Shown: positions 10,576 to 19,605 of the stretch, piece by piece
Layout of the letters: every line of letters starts with the position of its first letter
Numbering within the stretch: position 1 is the stretch's first letter
From: an uncultured Roseateles sp.
GTDB lineage: Bacteria; Pseudomonadota; Gammaproteobacteria; Burkholderiales; Burkholderiaceae_C
NCBI RefSeq assembly: GCF_963422335.1
Contig: NZ_OY729424.1
Location: 6,448,001-6,512,000, forward strand
Direction: 5' to 3'
DNA length: 64,000 nucleotides
Program-made: the position numbers and the translations under genes
Notes under the pieces: model-generated
What the model saw: only the letters and a program-made list of their open reading frames with translations
Told to the model about the DNA's origin: nothing
Databases searched by the model: none

Positions 10576-12366
10576 ATGACAGATCCGAAAGACGGCGAGA
10601 GCTTCTTCCGCAAGGTCGTGCGCTTCGTGGCCAACCCGGCCACGGACTGGGCCGAGCTGAGCACCAAGCAGGACAGCAATCTCGAGGACGATCTCGCCAA
10701 GAGCGAGCTCAAGTCGATGATAGAGCGCAAGCGTCGCAACGACTTTGTGCGCAAGAACGAGCTGGACATGCTGCGCCGCGTGCGCCGCGAGGGTCTGACC
10801 AACGAGCAGTTGGCGGCCCTGGGCAGCGCCAGCTCGCGCATGGAAGACTCGGGCCGCCACAGCGAGCCCGCCTCCGGCCGCCCCGAGAAGGGCGTCAAGG
10901 CCAAGATCGACGCGATCGAACAGCAAATGGTCAGCGAGAACGTGATCGGCGGCAACCGCCCCCGGCCGCCGTCGTTCTACGACACCGCCACCCAGCCGGC
11001 GCACTTTGCCCCGCCCTCGCCGCCCGAGCATCCCGTTGGCCCGCCGGTGGCGCGTCCGGTGCCCGCCCGTGCGGCCCGCGTGGAGCGTGAACCCAGCCCC
11101 AGCGTGGCCGAGGCTGCCAGCGCCGAGGAACTGGAACGGCTGGAGCTGATGCCGCCCCCGGCCGCGGCGAAGATGAAGCAGAGCATGCCGCCGCTGAGTG
11201 AGCCCGACAAGCCGGCCGAGATCTCGCTGGTGGCGCTGGACTTCCTCAACGACCGCACGGTCCTGCCGGCGATGGAGGTCAGCGAGGTGGTGCACGACCC
11301 CGAGCTGGACGAGGCAGTGATCGCCTTTGCCAATGCCGACTTCGAGCAGTGCGAGCGGGCGCTGCTGAACATGACCCAACCCGGCGGCCCGCGCAATCTG
11401 CAGAGCGAAACCTGGCTGGTGCTGTTCGACCTCTACCGCGCCACCGGCCAGCAGGACAAATTCGAGACCCTGGCGCTGAATTACGCCCAGCAGTTCGCGC
11501 TGTCGTCGCCGCAATGGTTCTCGCTGCCCAAGCTGGTGGCCGCCGCGGCCAGTGCCGAGCCGCCCAAGCCCAGCCAGGACCGCGGCGACATCGGTTGGGT
11601 CGCGCCCGAGGTGCTGGATCTGGAGGCCGTCTCCAGGCTGCGCTCGCAGACCCTGCAGATGCCCCTGCCCTGGGTGTTCGACTGGGGCCCGCTGCGCCAG
11701 GTCGAGGTCGAGGCCTGCGGGCGCCTGAGCGAGCTGATGCGCCAGTGGGCATCCCAGCCGCTGGACCTGCGCTGGCTGTCGGGCGAGCATTTCTTCAACG
11801 TGCTGAAGGAGGCCTCGCCCACCGGCGGCCGCGACGCCGACCCGGCCTACTGGATGCTGCGCCTGGACGCGCTGCGGGTGGCCAACCGGCCGGACCAGTT
11901 CGACGAAACCGCCATCGACTACTGCGTGACCTACGAGGTCTCGCCGCCGTCATGGGAGCGGGTGACCTGCCGCGCCCGCATCAGCGGCGCCACGCAATCG
12001 ACGGTCGCCCCGCCGACCTCCATCGTCACCGAAGCCAGCACCAGCTTCATGGAGTCGCAGATCCTCGACCAGGCCGGCATGGTGCAGGTGGCCCAGTTCG
12101 AGCTCTCGGGCCAGTTGGTCGGCGACATCGGCGACACGCTCAAGCGCATGAACACCGAGCTGGGCAACTCGACCCAGGTCAATGTGTCCTGCACGCGGCT
12201 GATACGGGTGGACTTCATCGCCGCCGGCGATCTGCTGAACTGGGTGCTGAGCCGCCGCAGCGAAAACCGCGCCGTCACCTTCACCGAAGCGCATCGCCTG
12301 GTGGCCCTGTTCTTCGGCGCGATGGGGATCAACGAGCATGCCAAGGTGAAGGTGCACGCGGTTTAG
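10576..12366 (+). CDS. STAS-domain-like protein of unknown function
   Basis: A 596-residue cytoplasmic protein with no signal peptide or membrane segment. The N-terminal 75 residues are charged and basic (IERKRRNDFVRKNELDMLRR). A proline-rich linker follows (about 125-175). The middle resembles an alpha-helical TPR-like region, and residues about 500-590 form a STAS-like fold (VAQFELSGQLVGDIGDTLKRM, VNVSCTRLIRVDFIAAGDLLNW). STAS domains bind nucleotides or partner regulators. It lies 39 bases after dksA and 63 before hslV, all on one strand, so it may be co-transcribed with dksA. The function is not known to me. Confidence 0.7.
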   Translation: MTDPKDGESFFRKVVRFVANPATDWAELSTKQDSNLEDDLAKSELKSMIERKRRNDFVRKNELDMLRRVRREGLTNEQLAALGSASSRMEDSGRHSEPASGRPEKGVKAKIDAIEQQMVSENVIGGNRPRPPSFYDTATQPAHFAPPSPPEHPVGPPVARPVPARAARVEREPSPSVAEAASAEELERLELMPPPAAAKMKQSMPPLSEPDKPAEISLVALDFLNDRTVLPAMEVSEVVHDPELDEAVIAFANADFEQCERALLNMTQPGGPRNLQSETWLVLFDLYRATGQQDKFETLALNYAQQFALSSPQWFSLPKLVAAAASAEPPKPSQDRGDIGWVAPEVLDLEAVSRLRSQTLQMPLPWVFDWGPLRQVEVEACGRLSELMRQWASQPLDLRWLSGEHFFNVLKEASPTGGRDADPAYWMLRLDALRVANRPDQFDETAIDYCVTYEVSPPSWERVTCRARISGATQSTVAPPTSIVTEASTSFMESQILDQAGMVQVAQFELSGQLVGDIGDTLKRMNTELGNSTQVNVSCTRLIRVDFIAAGDLLNWVLSRRSENRAVTFTEAHRLVALFFGAMGINEHAKVKVHAV

Positions 12367-12429
12367 CCCCCCGGATTTCATCCGGGCTACCGAACTTGAA
12401 ATTCCTCCGAGCTACCCCAACTGGCACGA

Positions 12430-12984
12430 ATGGAACAGTATCACGGCACCACCATTCTCAGCGTCCGGCGCGGCAACCAGGTCGCCATCGGCGGCGATGG
12501 CCAGGTCACCTTGGGCACCATCATCGTCAAATCCAGCGCCCGCAAGGTGCGCAAGCTCTACCGTGACCAGGTGCTGGCCGGCTTTGCCGGCGCCACGGCC
12601 GACGCCTTCACCCTGTTCGAGCGCTTCGAGGCCAAGCTGGAGAAGCACCAGGGCAATCTGGTGCGCGCCGCCATCGACCTGACCCGCGACTGGCGCACCG
12701 ACCGCGTGCTGCGCCGGCTCGAAGCCATGCTGGCCGTGGCCGACCGAGAAGCCTCGCTGATCATCACCGGCAATGGCGACGTACTCGAGCCCGAGCACGG
12801 CATCGTCGCCATCGGCTCTGGCGGCGCCTATGCCCAGGCCGCGGCGCGGGCGCTGATACAGCACACCGAGCTGGCGCCGGCCGACGTGGTCAAGCGTTCG
12901 CTGGAGATTGCCGGCGACATCTGCATCTACACCAACCAGAGCCACATCATCGAAACGCTGGAGCCGCTGCCGGCCAAGGGCTAG
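12430..12984 (+). CDS. hslV: ATP-dependent protease HslVU, peptidase subunit HslV (ClpQ)
   Basis: A 184-residue threonine peptidase. The mature catalytic Thr follows MEQYHG (TTILSVRR), and GGDGQVTLG and the GSGGAYAQAAARAL block are typical. HslV dodecamers pair with HslU hexamers to degrade unfolded proteins. The ATG at 12430 gives the standard short propeptide. Unlike the usual hslV-hslU operon, the HslU gene does not follow directly: an opposed lipoprotein gene whose stop overlaps this one by four bases lies between them. Confidence 0.97.
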   Translation: MEQYHGTTILSVRRGNQVAIGGDGQVTLGTIIVKSSARKVRKLYRDQVLAGFAGATADAFTLFERFEAKLEKHQGNLVRAAIDLTRDWRTDRVLRRLEAMLAVADREASLIITGNGDVLEPEHGIVAIGSGGAYAQAAARALIQHTELAPADVVKRSLEIAGDICIYTNQSHIIETLEPLPAKG

Positions 12985-13544
12985 CGGGCGGCCACCACCG
13001 GCTCGACGACACGGGGTTTCACGATCACGGCAATCTCGGGGGCATAGTCGAAGGCCGCACCGGAAGCGGCATCCACCACCGCCCCGCTGACGCCGCCATA
13101 GACCGCCCCTGCCGTCGCCCCCGCCACCACCGAGAACAACACCATCGGGCCAATGAACGGAAACACGATTGGCGACAACAGCCCGAGTGCCGCGCCCACG
13201 CCGGCCCCGGTGCCAGCGCCCTTGGCTGCCGAGCTGCCCAGGCTGGCCTCGGACTCCGCTTTCAGCTGCTCGGCCATCACCCATTGCTCGCTCTCGCACT
13301 TGATGATCAGCGGCTCCACCGAGCGCTTCACCACGACGCTGCCCGGGGCACTCACCGACCAGCGCCCCAGCTTGTTCGAGAGCTCGCAGGGCACGCCGCC
13401 GAGCAGCTGTCCATCGGCCGTCTGCACCCGCAAGGCCACCGTCTGGGTGTCGCCCTTGGCAACAGTGGCGCAACCCGCCAGCTGGAGCAGCAGACTGCCC
13501 AAGACCAGTGCTGCAATGACGCGACGAGTACGCATTTGTTTCAT
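12981..13544 (-). CDS. lipoprotein with glycine-zipper segment
   Basis: A 187-residue protein with a type II signal peptide and lipobox LAGC (cleavage before C25), so it is predicted to be a lipid-anchored envelope protein. The first part of the mature chain (ATVAKGDTQTVALRV...GVPCELSNKLGRWSV) resembles PEGA-like small beta domains. A glycine/alanine-rich hydrophobic stretch follows (about 108-165, AKGAGTGAGVGAALGLLSP and VVAGATAGAVYGGVSGAVV), like a glycine zipper. It lies antisense between hslV and hslU. The function is unknown. Confidence 0.75.
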   Translation of the reverse strand: MKQMRTRRVIAALVLGSLLLQLAGCATVAKGDTQTVALRVQTADGQLLGGVPCELSNKLGRWSVSAPGSVVVKRSVEPLIIKCESEQWVMAEQLKAESEASLGSSAAKGAGTGAGVGAALGLLSPIVFPFIGPMVLFSVVAGATAGAVYGGVSGAVVDAASGAAFDYAPEIAVIVKPRVVEPVVAAR

Positions 13545-13596
13545 TTCAGCCTCCCTGTAACTTGACCATTATTTTGATGCCTGAGGTTGTAGCACC

Positions 13597-14967
13597 ATGT
13601 CCATGACACCGCAAGAAATCGTCTCCGAGCTGGACCGCCACATCGTCGGTCAGCAGGCCGCCAAACGCGCCGTGGCGATTGCCATGCGCAACCGCTGGCG
13701 CCGCCAGCAGGTCGATGAAAAGCTGCGCAGCGAGATCACGCCGAAGAACATCCTGATGATCGGCCCCACCGGTGTGGGCAAGACCGAGATCGCGCGCCGC
13801 CTGGCCAAACTGGCCGATGCGCCCTTCATCAAGGTCGAGGCCACCAAGTTCACCGAGGTCGGCTATGTCGGCAAGGATGTGGACAGCATCATCCGCGACC
13901 TGGTGGACATGGCCGTCAAGCAGGAGCGCGAGACGCAGATGCGTCGCCAGCGCACCCGCGCCGAAGACGCAGCCGAGGACCGCGTGCTCGACATCCTGGT
14001 GCCGCCACCGCGCGGGGCATCAAGCGGCAGCGAGTTCGGTTTTGCCGCGCCGACGCCCGCAGCAATACCTGGCCCCGCTGTTGCGAATGAAAATACGGCA
14101 CGCCAGGTGATGCGCAAACGTCTGCGCGAGGGCGCCCTGGACGACAAGGAGATCGAGGTCGACCTGGCCGAGGCCCGGCCGGCGCTGGAGATCATGGGCC
14201 CGCAGGGCATGGAAGACATGGCCGAGCAGCTCAAGGGCATGTTCTCGCAGATGGGCGCGGGCAAGCGCAAGACACGCAAGGTGAAGATCGCCGAGGCGAT
14301 GAAGCTGCTGGTCGAGGAGGAGGCCGGCAAGCTCGTCAACGAGGACGAGATCAAGACCACCGCGCTGCACAACGCCGAACAGAACGGCATCGTCTTCATC
14401 GACGAGATCGACAAGGTTGCTTCGCGCAGCGAGGGCAATGGCGCCGAAGTCTCGCGCCAGGGCGTGCAGCGCGATCTGCTGCCCCTGGTCGAGGGCACCA
14501 CGGTCAACACCAAGTACGGCATGGTCAAGACCGACCATATCCTGTTCATCGCCTCGGGCGCCTTCCATCTGGCCAAGCCCAGCGACCTGATACCCGAGCT
14601 GCAGGGGCGCTTCCCGATCCGTGTCGAGCTGGGCTCGCTGTCGGTCGATGACTTCGAGGCCATTCTGACCAGCACCCATGCCAGCCTGGTGAGGCAGTAC
14701 CAGGCCCTGCTGGCCACCGAGGGCGTGACGCTGGAGCTCAGCCCCGACGGCGTGCGCCGCGTGGCGCAGATCGCGTTCGAGGTCAACGAGCGCACCGAGA
14801 ACATCGGCGCGCGCCGCCTCGCCACCGTGATGGAGCGCCTGCTGGACGAGATCAGCTTCGACGCACCGAATCTGGCCGGCCAGCGCGTCTGCCTTGACGC
14901 CGCTGCCGTGGATGCCAAGCTCGGCGAGCTGGCCAGGGATGAGGACCTCTCGCGCTACATTCTTTAA
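13597..14967 (+). CDS. hslU: ATP-dependent protease HslVU, ATPase subunit HslU (ClpY)
   Basis: A 456-residue AAA+ unfoldase with N-terminal TPQEIVSELDRHIVGQ, Walker A GPTGVGKTE (about 56-64), pore-loop FTEVGYVGKDVDSI, Walker B IVFIDEIDK, and a C-terminal sensor 2 region NIGARRLATVMERLL. It unfolds substrates and feeds them to HslV. The gene begins 52 bases from the start of the opposed lipoprotein gene, so it probably needs its own promoter; TTGACC at 13562-13567 could be a -35 but no convincing -10 was found. A strong hairpin follows the stop codon. Confidence 0.97.
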   Translation: MSMTPQEIVSELDRHIVGQQAAKRAVAIAMRNRWRRQQVDEKLRSEITPKNILMIGPTGVGKTEIARRLAKLADAPFIKVEATKFTEVGYVGKDVDSIIRDLVDMAVKQERETQMRRQRTRAEDAAEDRVLDILVPPPRGASSGSEFGFAAPTPAAIPGPAVANENTARQVMRKRLREGALDDKEIEVDLAEARPALEIMGPQGMEDMAEQLKGMFSQMGAGKRKTRKVKIAEAMKLLVEEEAGKLVNEDEIKTTALHNAEQNGIVFIDEIDKVASRSEGNGAEVSRQGVQRDLLPLVEGTTVNTKYGMVKTDHILFIASGAFHLAKPSDLIPELQGRFPIRVELGSLSVDDFEAILTSTHASLVRQYQALLATEGVTLELSPDGVRRVAQIAFEVNERTENIGARRLATVMERLLDEISFDAPNLAGQRVCLDAAAVDAKLGELARDEDLSRYIL

Positions 14968-14974
14968 GGCTCGC

Positions 14975-15000
14975 CGGGGCGCCATCGGTCCGGCGCCCCG
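14975..15000 (+). terminator. hairpin after hslU
   Basis: CGGGGCGCC (14975-14983) pairs perfectly with GGCGCCCCG (14992-15000) around an eight-base loop, seven bases after the hslU stop. There is no U-run, so termination may be Rho-assisted or the hairpin may simply protect the mRNA end. Confidence 0.55.
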
Positions 15001-15003
15001 CAC

Positions 15004-15017
15004 TTGACCTCGGTCAA
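15004..15017 (+). promoter_or_regulatory. candidate FNR/CRP-family binding site
   Basis: TTGACCTCGGTCAA is a perfect TTGAC-N4-GTCAA dyad, one base per half-site from the TTGAT-N4-ATCAA consensus of FNR/Anr/Dnr proteins. It lies about 40 bases before the potassium-channel ATG. A second dyad, CGGTCG-GAT-CGACCG, follows at 15021-15035. TTGACC could also be a -35 element. This is an inference from symmetry only. Confidence 0.35.
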
Positions 15018-15052
15018 GGCCGGTCGGATCGACCGCGCCTAAGCTGCCTGCC

Positions 15053-15844
15053 ATGCCATATCGCATGAGCACGCGCAGCTGGGGCCTGGCCCGGCCTCCG
15101 GCCCTCAACCCTGCGGCCACGCGGGAGGAGCAGCGTTGGCGTTGGCCGGTGCTGGTGGCACTGCTGGCCACCATTCCGGCCTTCTACATCGAACTGCTGG
15201 AGAGTCTGCCCACGCCGCTGGCGATTGCCATCTATCTGGTTGCCGCAGCGCTGATTGCGCTGTCGCTGTGGCGGGTGGCCCGGCTGCTTCCCCATCCGCG
15301 CCCTTATCTGCGCCGCAACGCACTGGACCTGGTGCTGCTGGCCGGCCTGATGCTGGCCGCCCTGCTGCCGCCCAGCGCCGAATCGACACTGGCCCTGGCC
15401 ATGCGCCTGCTGGTGGCGCTGCTAACCCTGGTGCGCATGGTCTGGGCGATCAAATCCTGGGTCACCCGCGGTGGCCTGGCCTATCTGCTGATGCTGGCGC
15501 TGCTCGTGCTGGGCTTTTGCGGCCTCGGCTTCTGGGCGCTGGAGCCGCGCGCCCGCAGCCTCGGCGATGGCCTCTGGCTGGCTTTCACCACCGCGGCCAC
15601 CGTCGGTTACGGCGACATCGTTCCCACCACCCCCGCCTCGAAAATCTTTGCCGTGTTCGTGGTGCTGCTGGGCTACGCGGTGCTGTCGCTGGTGACGGCG
15701 GCCATCGCCTCGAACTGGGTCGAGAGTTCGGAGCGCCGCATGGAGCAGGACATCCTGCGTGATCTGCATGCCGAACTGCGCGGCGTACGCGAAGAGCTGG
15801 CCCAGCTGCGCGGCGAGCAGACGGCGCGCTCGGGCCCGTCTTGA
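15053..15844 (+). CDS. voltage-gated-type potassium channel
   Basis: A 263-residue membrane protein with about six helices (first near 31-48, 56-74, 91-107), a pore helix and the potassium selectivity filter TVGYGD (183-188). The last transmembrane helix follows (198-220), and then a charged coiled-coil tail (ERRMEQDILRDLHAELRGVREELAQL). This is the Kv/Kch-like layout without a RCK ligand domain, so it is probably a simple potassium-selective channel. The voltage-sensor S4 helix has few regular arginines, making true voltage gating uncertain. Confidence 0.87.
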   Translation: MPYRMSTRSWGLARPPALNPAATREEQRWRWPVLVALLATIPAFYIELLESLPTPLAIAIYLVAAALIALSLWRVARLLPHPRPYLRRNALDLVLLAGLMLAALLPPSAESTLALAMRLLVALLTLVRMVWAIKSWVTRGGLAYLLMLALLVLGFCGLGFWALEPRARSLGDGLWLAFTTAATVGYGDIVPTTPASKIFAVFVVLLGYAVLSLVTAAIASNWVESSERRMEQDILRDLHAELRGVREELAQLRGEQTARSGPS

Positions 15845-15863
15845 GCCGGCTCATGCCGTCTCA

Positions 15864-17027
15864 TCAAGCCGCTTCAGCATGCTTTGCCGACACCGCCCCC
15901 ATCTGCGCCAGCAGCAGCATCAGCCGCCCGGAACCGGTCTTCTCGAGCAGGCCACGCACATGGGTGCGCACGGTGGAAACGCGCACGTCCAGGCGCTCCG
16001 CGACCTGCCCGACGCTGAGACCGGCGCAGAGCAACTCCAGCACCTGGCGCTCGGCCGGGCTCAGCGCACAGCGTGAGGCCAGGCCGGCAATGCGCGCGGC
16101 CTGACTGATGCGCGGGGCATCGCGTTGCACCGTCAGCAGCAGAGCGCCCTCGGGCCAGGCAGCCGCGCGGGCGGTTCTGGCGGCCAGGCTGGCCGCGTGG
16201 ACGCGGCCGGTCTGCAGATCGGGCCCGAACCACAGGCCCTGCTCCTCGGCACTGCCGGCGGCGGCATGGGCCAGCAGCTTGTCCAGCTCCGCGACCTCGA
16301 GTTGCCCCAGGCGCTCAAGCCGCCCAGCTGCCGCCCGGGCATCGCCCAGCGTCAGCAGCGATTCGGCCGCAGGGTTGGTGTAGATCAGCTGCCGGTCGGC
16401 GCGCAACACCAGCACGGCCTGCGGCACGCTGGCAAAGGCCGAGGCCGGGCCCGACAGGTCGGGCGCCGCGGGCTGCTGGGCCGCATACAGTGACAGGGCC
16501 CGCTGCAGCGGCAGATGCAGGGAGCGCAACCGGGCGATATCGGCATCGCCCATCGGCGGCTGATGGCGGGCCCGGTTCAGCGCCAGTACCAGCATGGTTC
16601 CGCCCGACTGGCCCTGGCCATCATCGATGATCAGGCAGCTGACATCCCACAGGCCGTGCAGCGACGCAAACGTGGCATAGCAGTGGGTGTGCGAGAGCTG
16701 CTCGCCACTGAGGAAGTCACGGCCGGCATGGGCCGTGCCCGACTTGATCGGCAGGCCGCGCTCCAGCCAGGCCATGCGCCAGGGGTCGCTGTCCATCCAG
16801 CGTTCGTAATACTGCTGGCGGCAGTCCATGCCTACCGAGCAGGTCAGGCCCTGGGCCAGCCAGGGCGAGCCCCGGGCCTGGCGCGCAAACGGCGTCACCA
16901 GCATGGCCGAGGCCGCATGAAAGACCACCCGCAACTCCGACAACAAATGCTGCGGCGAGGTCAGCCCTTGGGCCACCATTTCCGCCAGACGCAATACGCC
17001 ACTCAAGCCGCGCTCTTCGAGCTGCAT
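15864..17027 (-). CDS. LuxR-family transcriptional regulator
   Basis: A 387-residue protein ending in a LuxR-type helix-turn-helix (SPAERQVLELLCAGLSVGQVAERLDVRVSTVRTHVRGLLEKTG). A PAS-like region lies before it (about 225-300, VLVLRADRQLIYTNPAAESLL). The N-terminal 200 residues look like a GAF/PAS-type sensing region of unassigned ligand. No receiver aspartate is present, so it is probably ligand-regulated rather than phosphorylated. The ATG at 17027 is preferred because GGGAGGGAG lies just upstream. It lies 81 bases downstream of coaX on the same strand. Confidence 0.85.
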   Translation of the reverse strand: MQLEERGLSGVLRLAEMVAQGLTSPQHLLSELRVVFHAASAMLVTPFARQARGSPWLAQGLTCSVGMDCRQQYYERWMDSDPWRMAWLERGLPIKSGTAHAGRDFLSGEQLSHTHCYATFASLHGLWDVSCLIIDDGQGQSGGTMLVLALNRARHQPPMGDADIARLRSLHLPLQRALSLYAAQQPAAPDLSGPASAFASVPQAVLVLRADRQLIYTNPAAESLLTLGDARAAAGRLERLGQLEVAELDKLLAHAAAGSAEEQGLWFGPDLQTGRVHAASLAARTARAAAWPEGALLLTVQRDAPRISQAARIAGLASRCALSPAERQVLELLCAGLSVGQVAERLDVRVSTVRTHVRGLLEKTGSGRLMLLLAQMGAVSAKHAEAA

Positions 17028-17108
17028 GACTCCCTCCCAGAAGTTCTGCGCGCATGATGGCATAACTTTCAGGAGGCGCGCCGCCAAGGTGCGGCGCTGG
17101 GTCGAAAA

Positions 17109-17891
17109 CTAGAGTGCCAGCCGGTGCGACTGCAAGGCCAGCATGCCGTCGAAGATAAGCGACTCCACCAGCTCGTGAGCCACGTCCAGCGCCGGCGAGA
17201 CCTTCCAGCCCGCACCGCCGGTCATCAGCGTCACGGGCGCATGGGCGCACTGCGCGGCACAGCGCTGGCTCAGGTGACGGTGCATGCGTTCGATCGCGCC
17301 GGTGATGGCATAGGTGCCGCCGCTGGTCAGCGCATCCGAGGTGTTGGTCGGGAACTCGCGCACCTCGCCGGTGGGCACGCGCAGGCCGGCCGTGCCGCCT
17401 TCCAGGGCGCGCAGCATGATGCCGTGGCCGGGCAGTATCAGGCCGCCGAGGAAGTGGCCGCTCTGATCCAGCGCGTCGACCGTCACTGCCGTACCCACCA
17501 TCACCACCAGGGCCGGCCGGGCCGGGCCGCGGGCCAGCACATGCCAGCGCGCACCGATCAGCGCCACGAAGCGGTCGGCGCCCAGGCGCCCGGGATGGTC
17601 GTAGCCGCTGGTGATGCCCCCGCCCTGCAAGGCGGACACGACCCAGCGCGGCTCCAGCTCCCACAACTCATCCACCTGCTCCTCGACGCGACGGCGGATC
17701 GCATCGCCGGCCACATTGCAGCCGAGGATGGAGTGCGGAGCGGGCAAGGCCTGCCATTCGCTTTCGGCCAGCTGGTCGATGTTCTCGAGGAACACCGCCC
17801 CATGGGCCAGCAGGGCGGCGCCCGGCTGGGGCGATGCGTACAGCGCCCATTTCAGGCGCGTATTGCCAATGTCTATGGCCAGAAAGCTCAT
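17109..17891 (-). CDS. coaX: type III pantothenate kinase
   Basis: A 260-residue ASKHA-fold kinase that phosphorylates pantothenate, the first step of coenzyme A synthesis. Conserved segments are DIGNTRLKWAL (phosphate-1), GADRFVALIGA, a VVMVGTAVTVDAL phosphate-2 loop and GLILPGHGIMLRAL. The start at 17891 places the DIGNTR motif at residues 7-12 as usual. BirA, often the upstream partner, is not adjacent here. It is divergent from the chemoreceptor gene. Confidence 0.95.
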   Translation of the reverse strand: MSFLAIDIGNTRLKWALYASPQPGAALLAHGAVFLENIDQLAESEWQALPAPHSILGCNVAGDAIRRRVEEQVDELWELEPRWVVSALQGGGITSGYDHPGRLGADRFVALIGARWHVLARGPARPALVVMVGTAVTVDALDQSGHFLGGLILPGHGIMLRALEGGTAGLRVPTGEVREFPTNTSDALTSGGTYAITGAIERMHRHLSQRCAAQCAHAPVTLMTGGAGWKVSPALDVAHELVESLIFDGMLALQSHRLAL

Positions 17892-18066
17892 CGCTGCCAG
17901 TGAGAGTTCACAGAAACCACAGCCTAACAGAGGGCTGGCGACCCCGGCCCGGGCAAACAAGGCTAAGCTGCCACGGCAGACTCTGGAACAAGGGGTCAGG
18001 CCCCGGAGACACCACGCACCGGCCCCGCCGGCGCGTCAAAAGAAACGAAGAAGGGATGCCCGTGCC

Positions 18067-19605
18067 ATGAAACAGCTCAGCATATCCGCCCGGCTCTGGA
18101 TGCCGACCATCGCCCTGGGTGTGGCCATGGCCTTGATGACCGTGGCCTCCGCCAGCCGCACCAGCGCCCTCCAGGCAGCCGCCAAGCTGGTGCAGGAACG
18201 CCAGCAAAGCAAGTTCGAGCTGGCCCTGCGCTGGCGCGGCATGACCGAGACCAATGCCAGCCGTGCGGTGGCCGGCCTGGCCAGTGCCGATGCGAACGTC
18301 GGGGCCATGCTCAAGCCCGACATCGACGCCACCACGGCGGCCATTTCCGACATCCAGAAGCAGCTGGAGGCCCTGGCCCAGGAAGACGACGAGAAGGCGG
18401 CGATGGCGCGCGTGGCCGACGCCCGCAAGACCTATATCGCGATACGCGGCGACGCCACCAAGCTCAAGGCCGGCGGCAATGCCGAGGGCGCCAACGCGGC
18501 GCTGAAAGACAAGATGCTGCCCGCCGTGGCCGACTACCTCGCTCGCCAGCAGGATTTCGTCAAGCTCCAGCAGGCCAAGTCGGACCAGCTGCGCGAGCAG
18601 GCCGGGGCCGAGCGCATGCGCACCGTCTGGACGGTAGCCGGCGTGATGGGCGTCGTGGTGCTGCTGCTGGCCGTCAGCACGATGTATCTGGTGCGCGCGA
18701 TCTCCGCGCCGCTGGCCGAGGTGGCCAAGATGGCCGAGCGCATCGGCCAGGGCGATCTGACCGGCACACTGGCCACCGATCGCGGCGACGAGATCGGCGA
18801 TGTGCTGCGGGCGCTGGACAAGATGAAGGCCGCGCTGAACCAGGTGGTCGGTGAGGTGCGGCACAGCGCCGACAGCATCCAGACCGCCAGCGCCGAGATC
18901 GCCACCGGCAACACCGACCTCAGCCAGCGCACCGAGCAGACTGCCTCCAACCTGCAGCAGGCCGCCAGCGCCATGACCGAGCTGACCGGCACCGTGCGCC
19001 AGAGCGCCGACAGCGCCGCCACCGCCAACCAGCTGGCCAACAGCGCCGCCGAGGTGGCGCAGCGCGGTGGCTCGGTGGTGGCCCAGGTGGTGGCCACGAT
19101 GGACGAGATCAATACCAGCTCGAAGAAGATTGCCGACATCATCGGTGTCATCGACGGCATTGCCTTCCAGACCAATATCCTGGCCCTGAATGCCGCCGTC
19201 GAGGCGGCTCGGGCCGGGGAGCAGGGGCGGGGCTTCGCTGTGGTGGCCAGCGAGGTGCGCTCGCTGGCCCAGCGCAGTGCCGAGGCCGCCAAGGAGATCA
19301 AGACGCTGATCGGCACCAGCGTCGACAAGGTCGAGACCGGGGCCCGCCTGGTGCAGGACGCCGGCACGACGATGGGCGAGATCGTCGCCAGCGTCAAGCG
19401 CGTGACCGACATCATTGCCGAGATCAGCGCCAGCACCGTCGAGCAAAGCCACGGCATCGGCCAGGTCAACGGCTCGGTGATACAGCTCGATCAGATGACG
19501 CAGCAGAATGCCGCGCTGGTCGAGCAAAGCGCCGCGGCGGCCGAGTCGCTGAAAGAGCAGGCGATCAAGCTGTCGGGGCTGGTGCGAGGCTTCCGCTTGA
19601 GTTAA
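18067..19605 (+). CDS. methyl-accepting chemotaxis protein
   Basis: A 512-residue Tsr/Tar-type chemoreceptor with a membrane helix near 10-30, a periplasmic four-helix-bundle sensor (about 31-185), a second membrane helix (186-209), HAMP (210-262), and a signalling domain whose tip reads IAFQTNILALNAAVEAARAGEQGRGFAVVA. There is no C-terminal NWETF-like pentapeptide, so it probably depends on other receptors for methylation. No che or flagellar genes are nearby. The stop codon TAA overlaps the convergent cobA stop. Confidence 0.94.
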   Translation: MKQLSISARLWMPTIALGVAMALMTVASASRTSALQAAAKLVQERQQSKFELALRWRGMTETNASRAVAGLASADANVGAMLKPDIDATTAAISDIQKQLEALAQEDDEKAAMARVADARKTYIAIRGDATKLKAGGNAEGANAALKDKMLPAVADYLARQQDFVKLQQAKSDQLREQAGAERMRTVWTVAGVMGVVVLLLAVSTMYLVRAISAPLAEVAKMAERIGQGDLTGTLATDRGDEIGDVLRALDKMKAALNQVVGEVRHSADSIQTASAEIATGNTDLSQRTEQTASNLQQAASAMTELTGTVRQSADSAATANQLANSAAEVAQRGGSVVAQVVATMDEINTSSKKIADIIGVIDGIAFQTNILALNAAVEAARAGEQGRGFAVVASEVRSLAQRSAEAAKEIKTLIGTSVDKVETGARLVQDAGTTMGEIVASVKRVTDIIAEISASTVEQSHGIGQVNGSVIQLDQMTQQNAALVEQSAAAAESLKEQAIKLSGLVRGFRLS

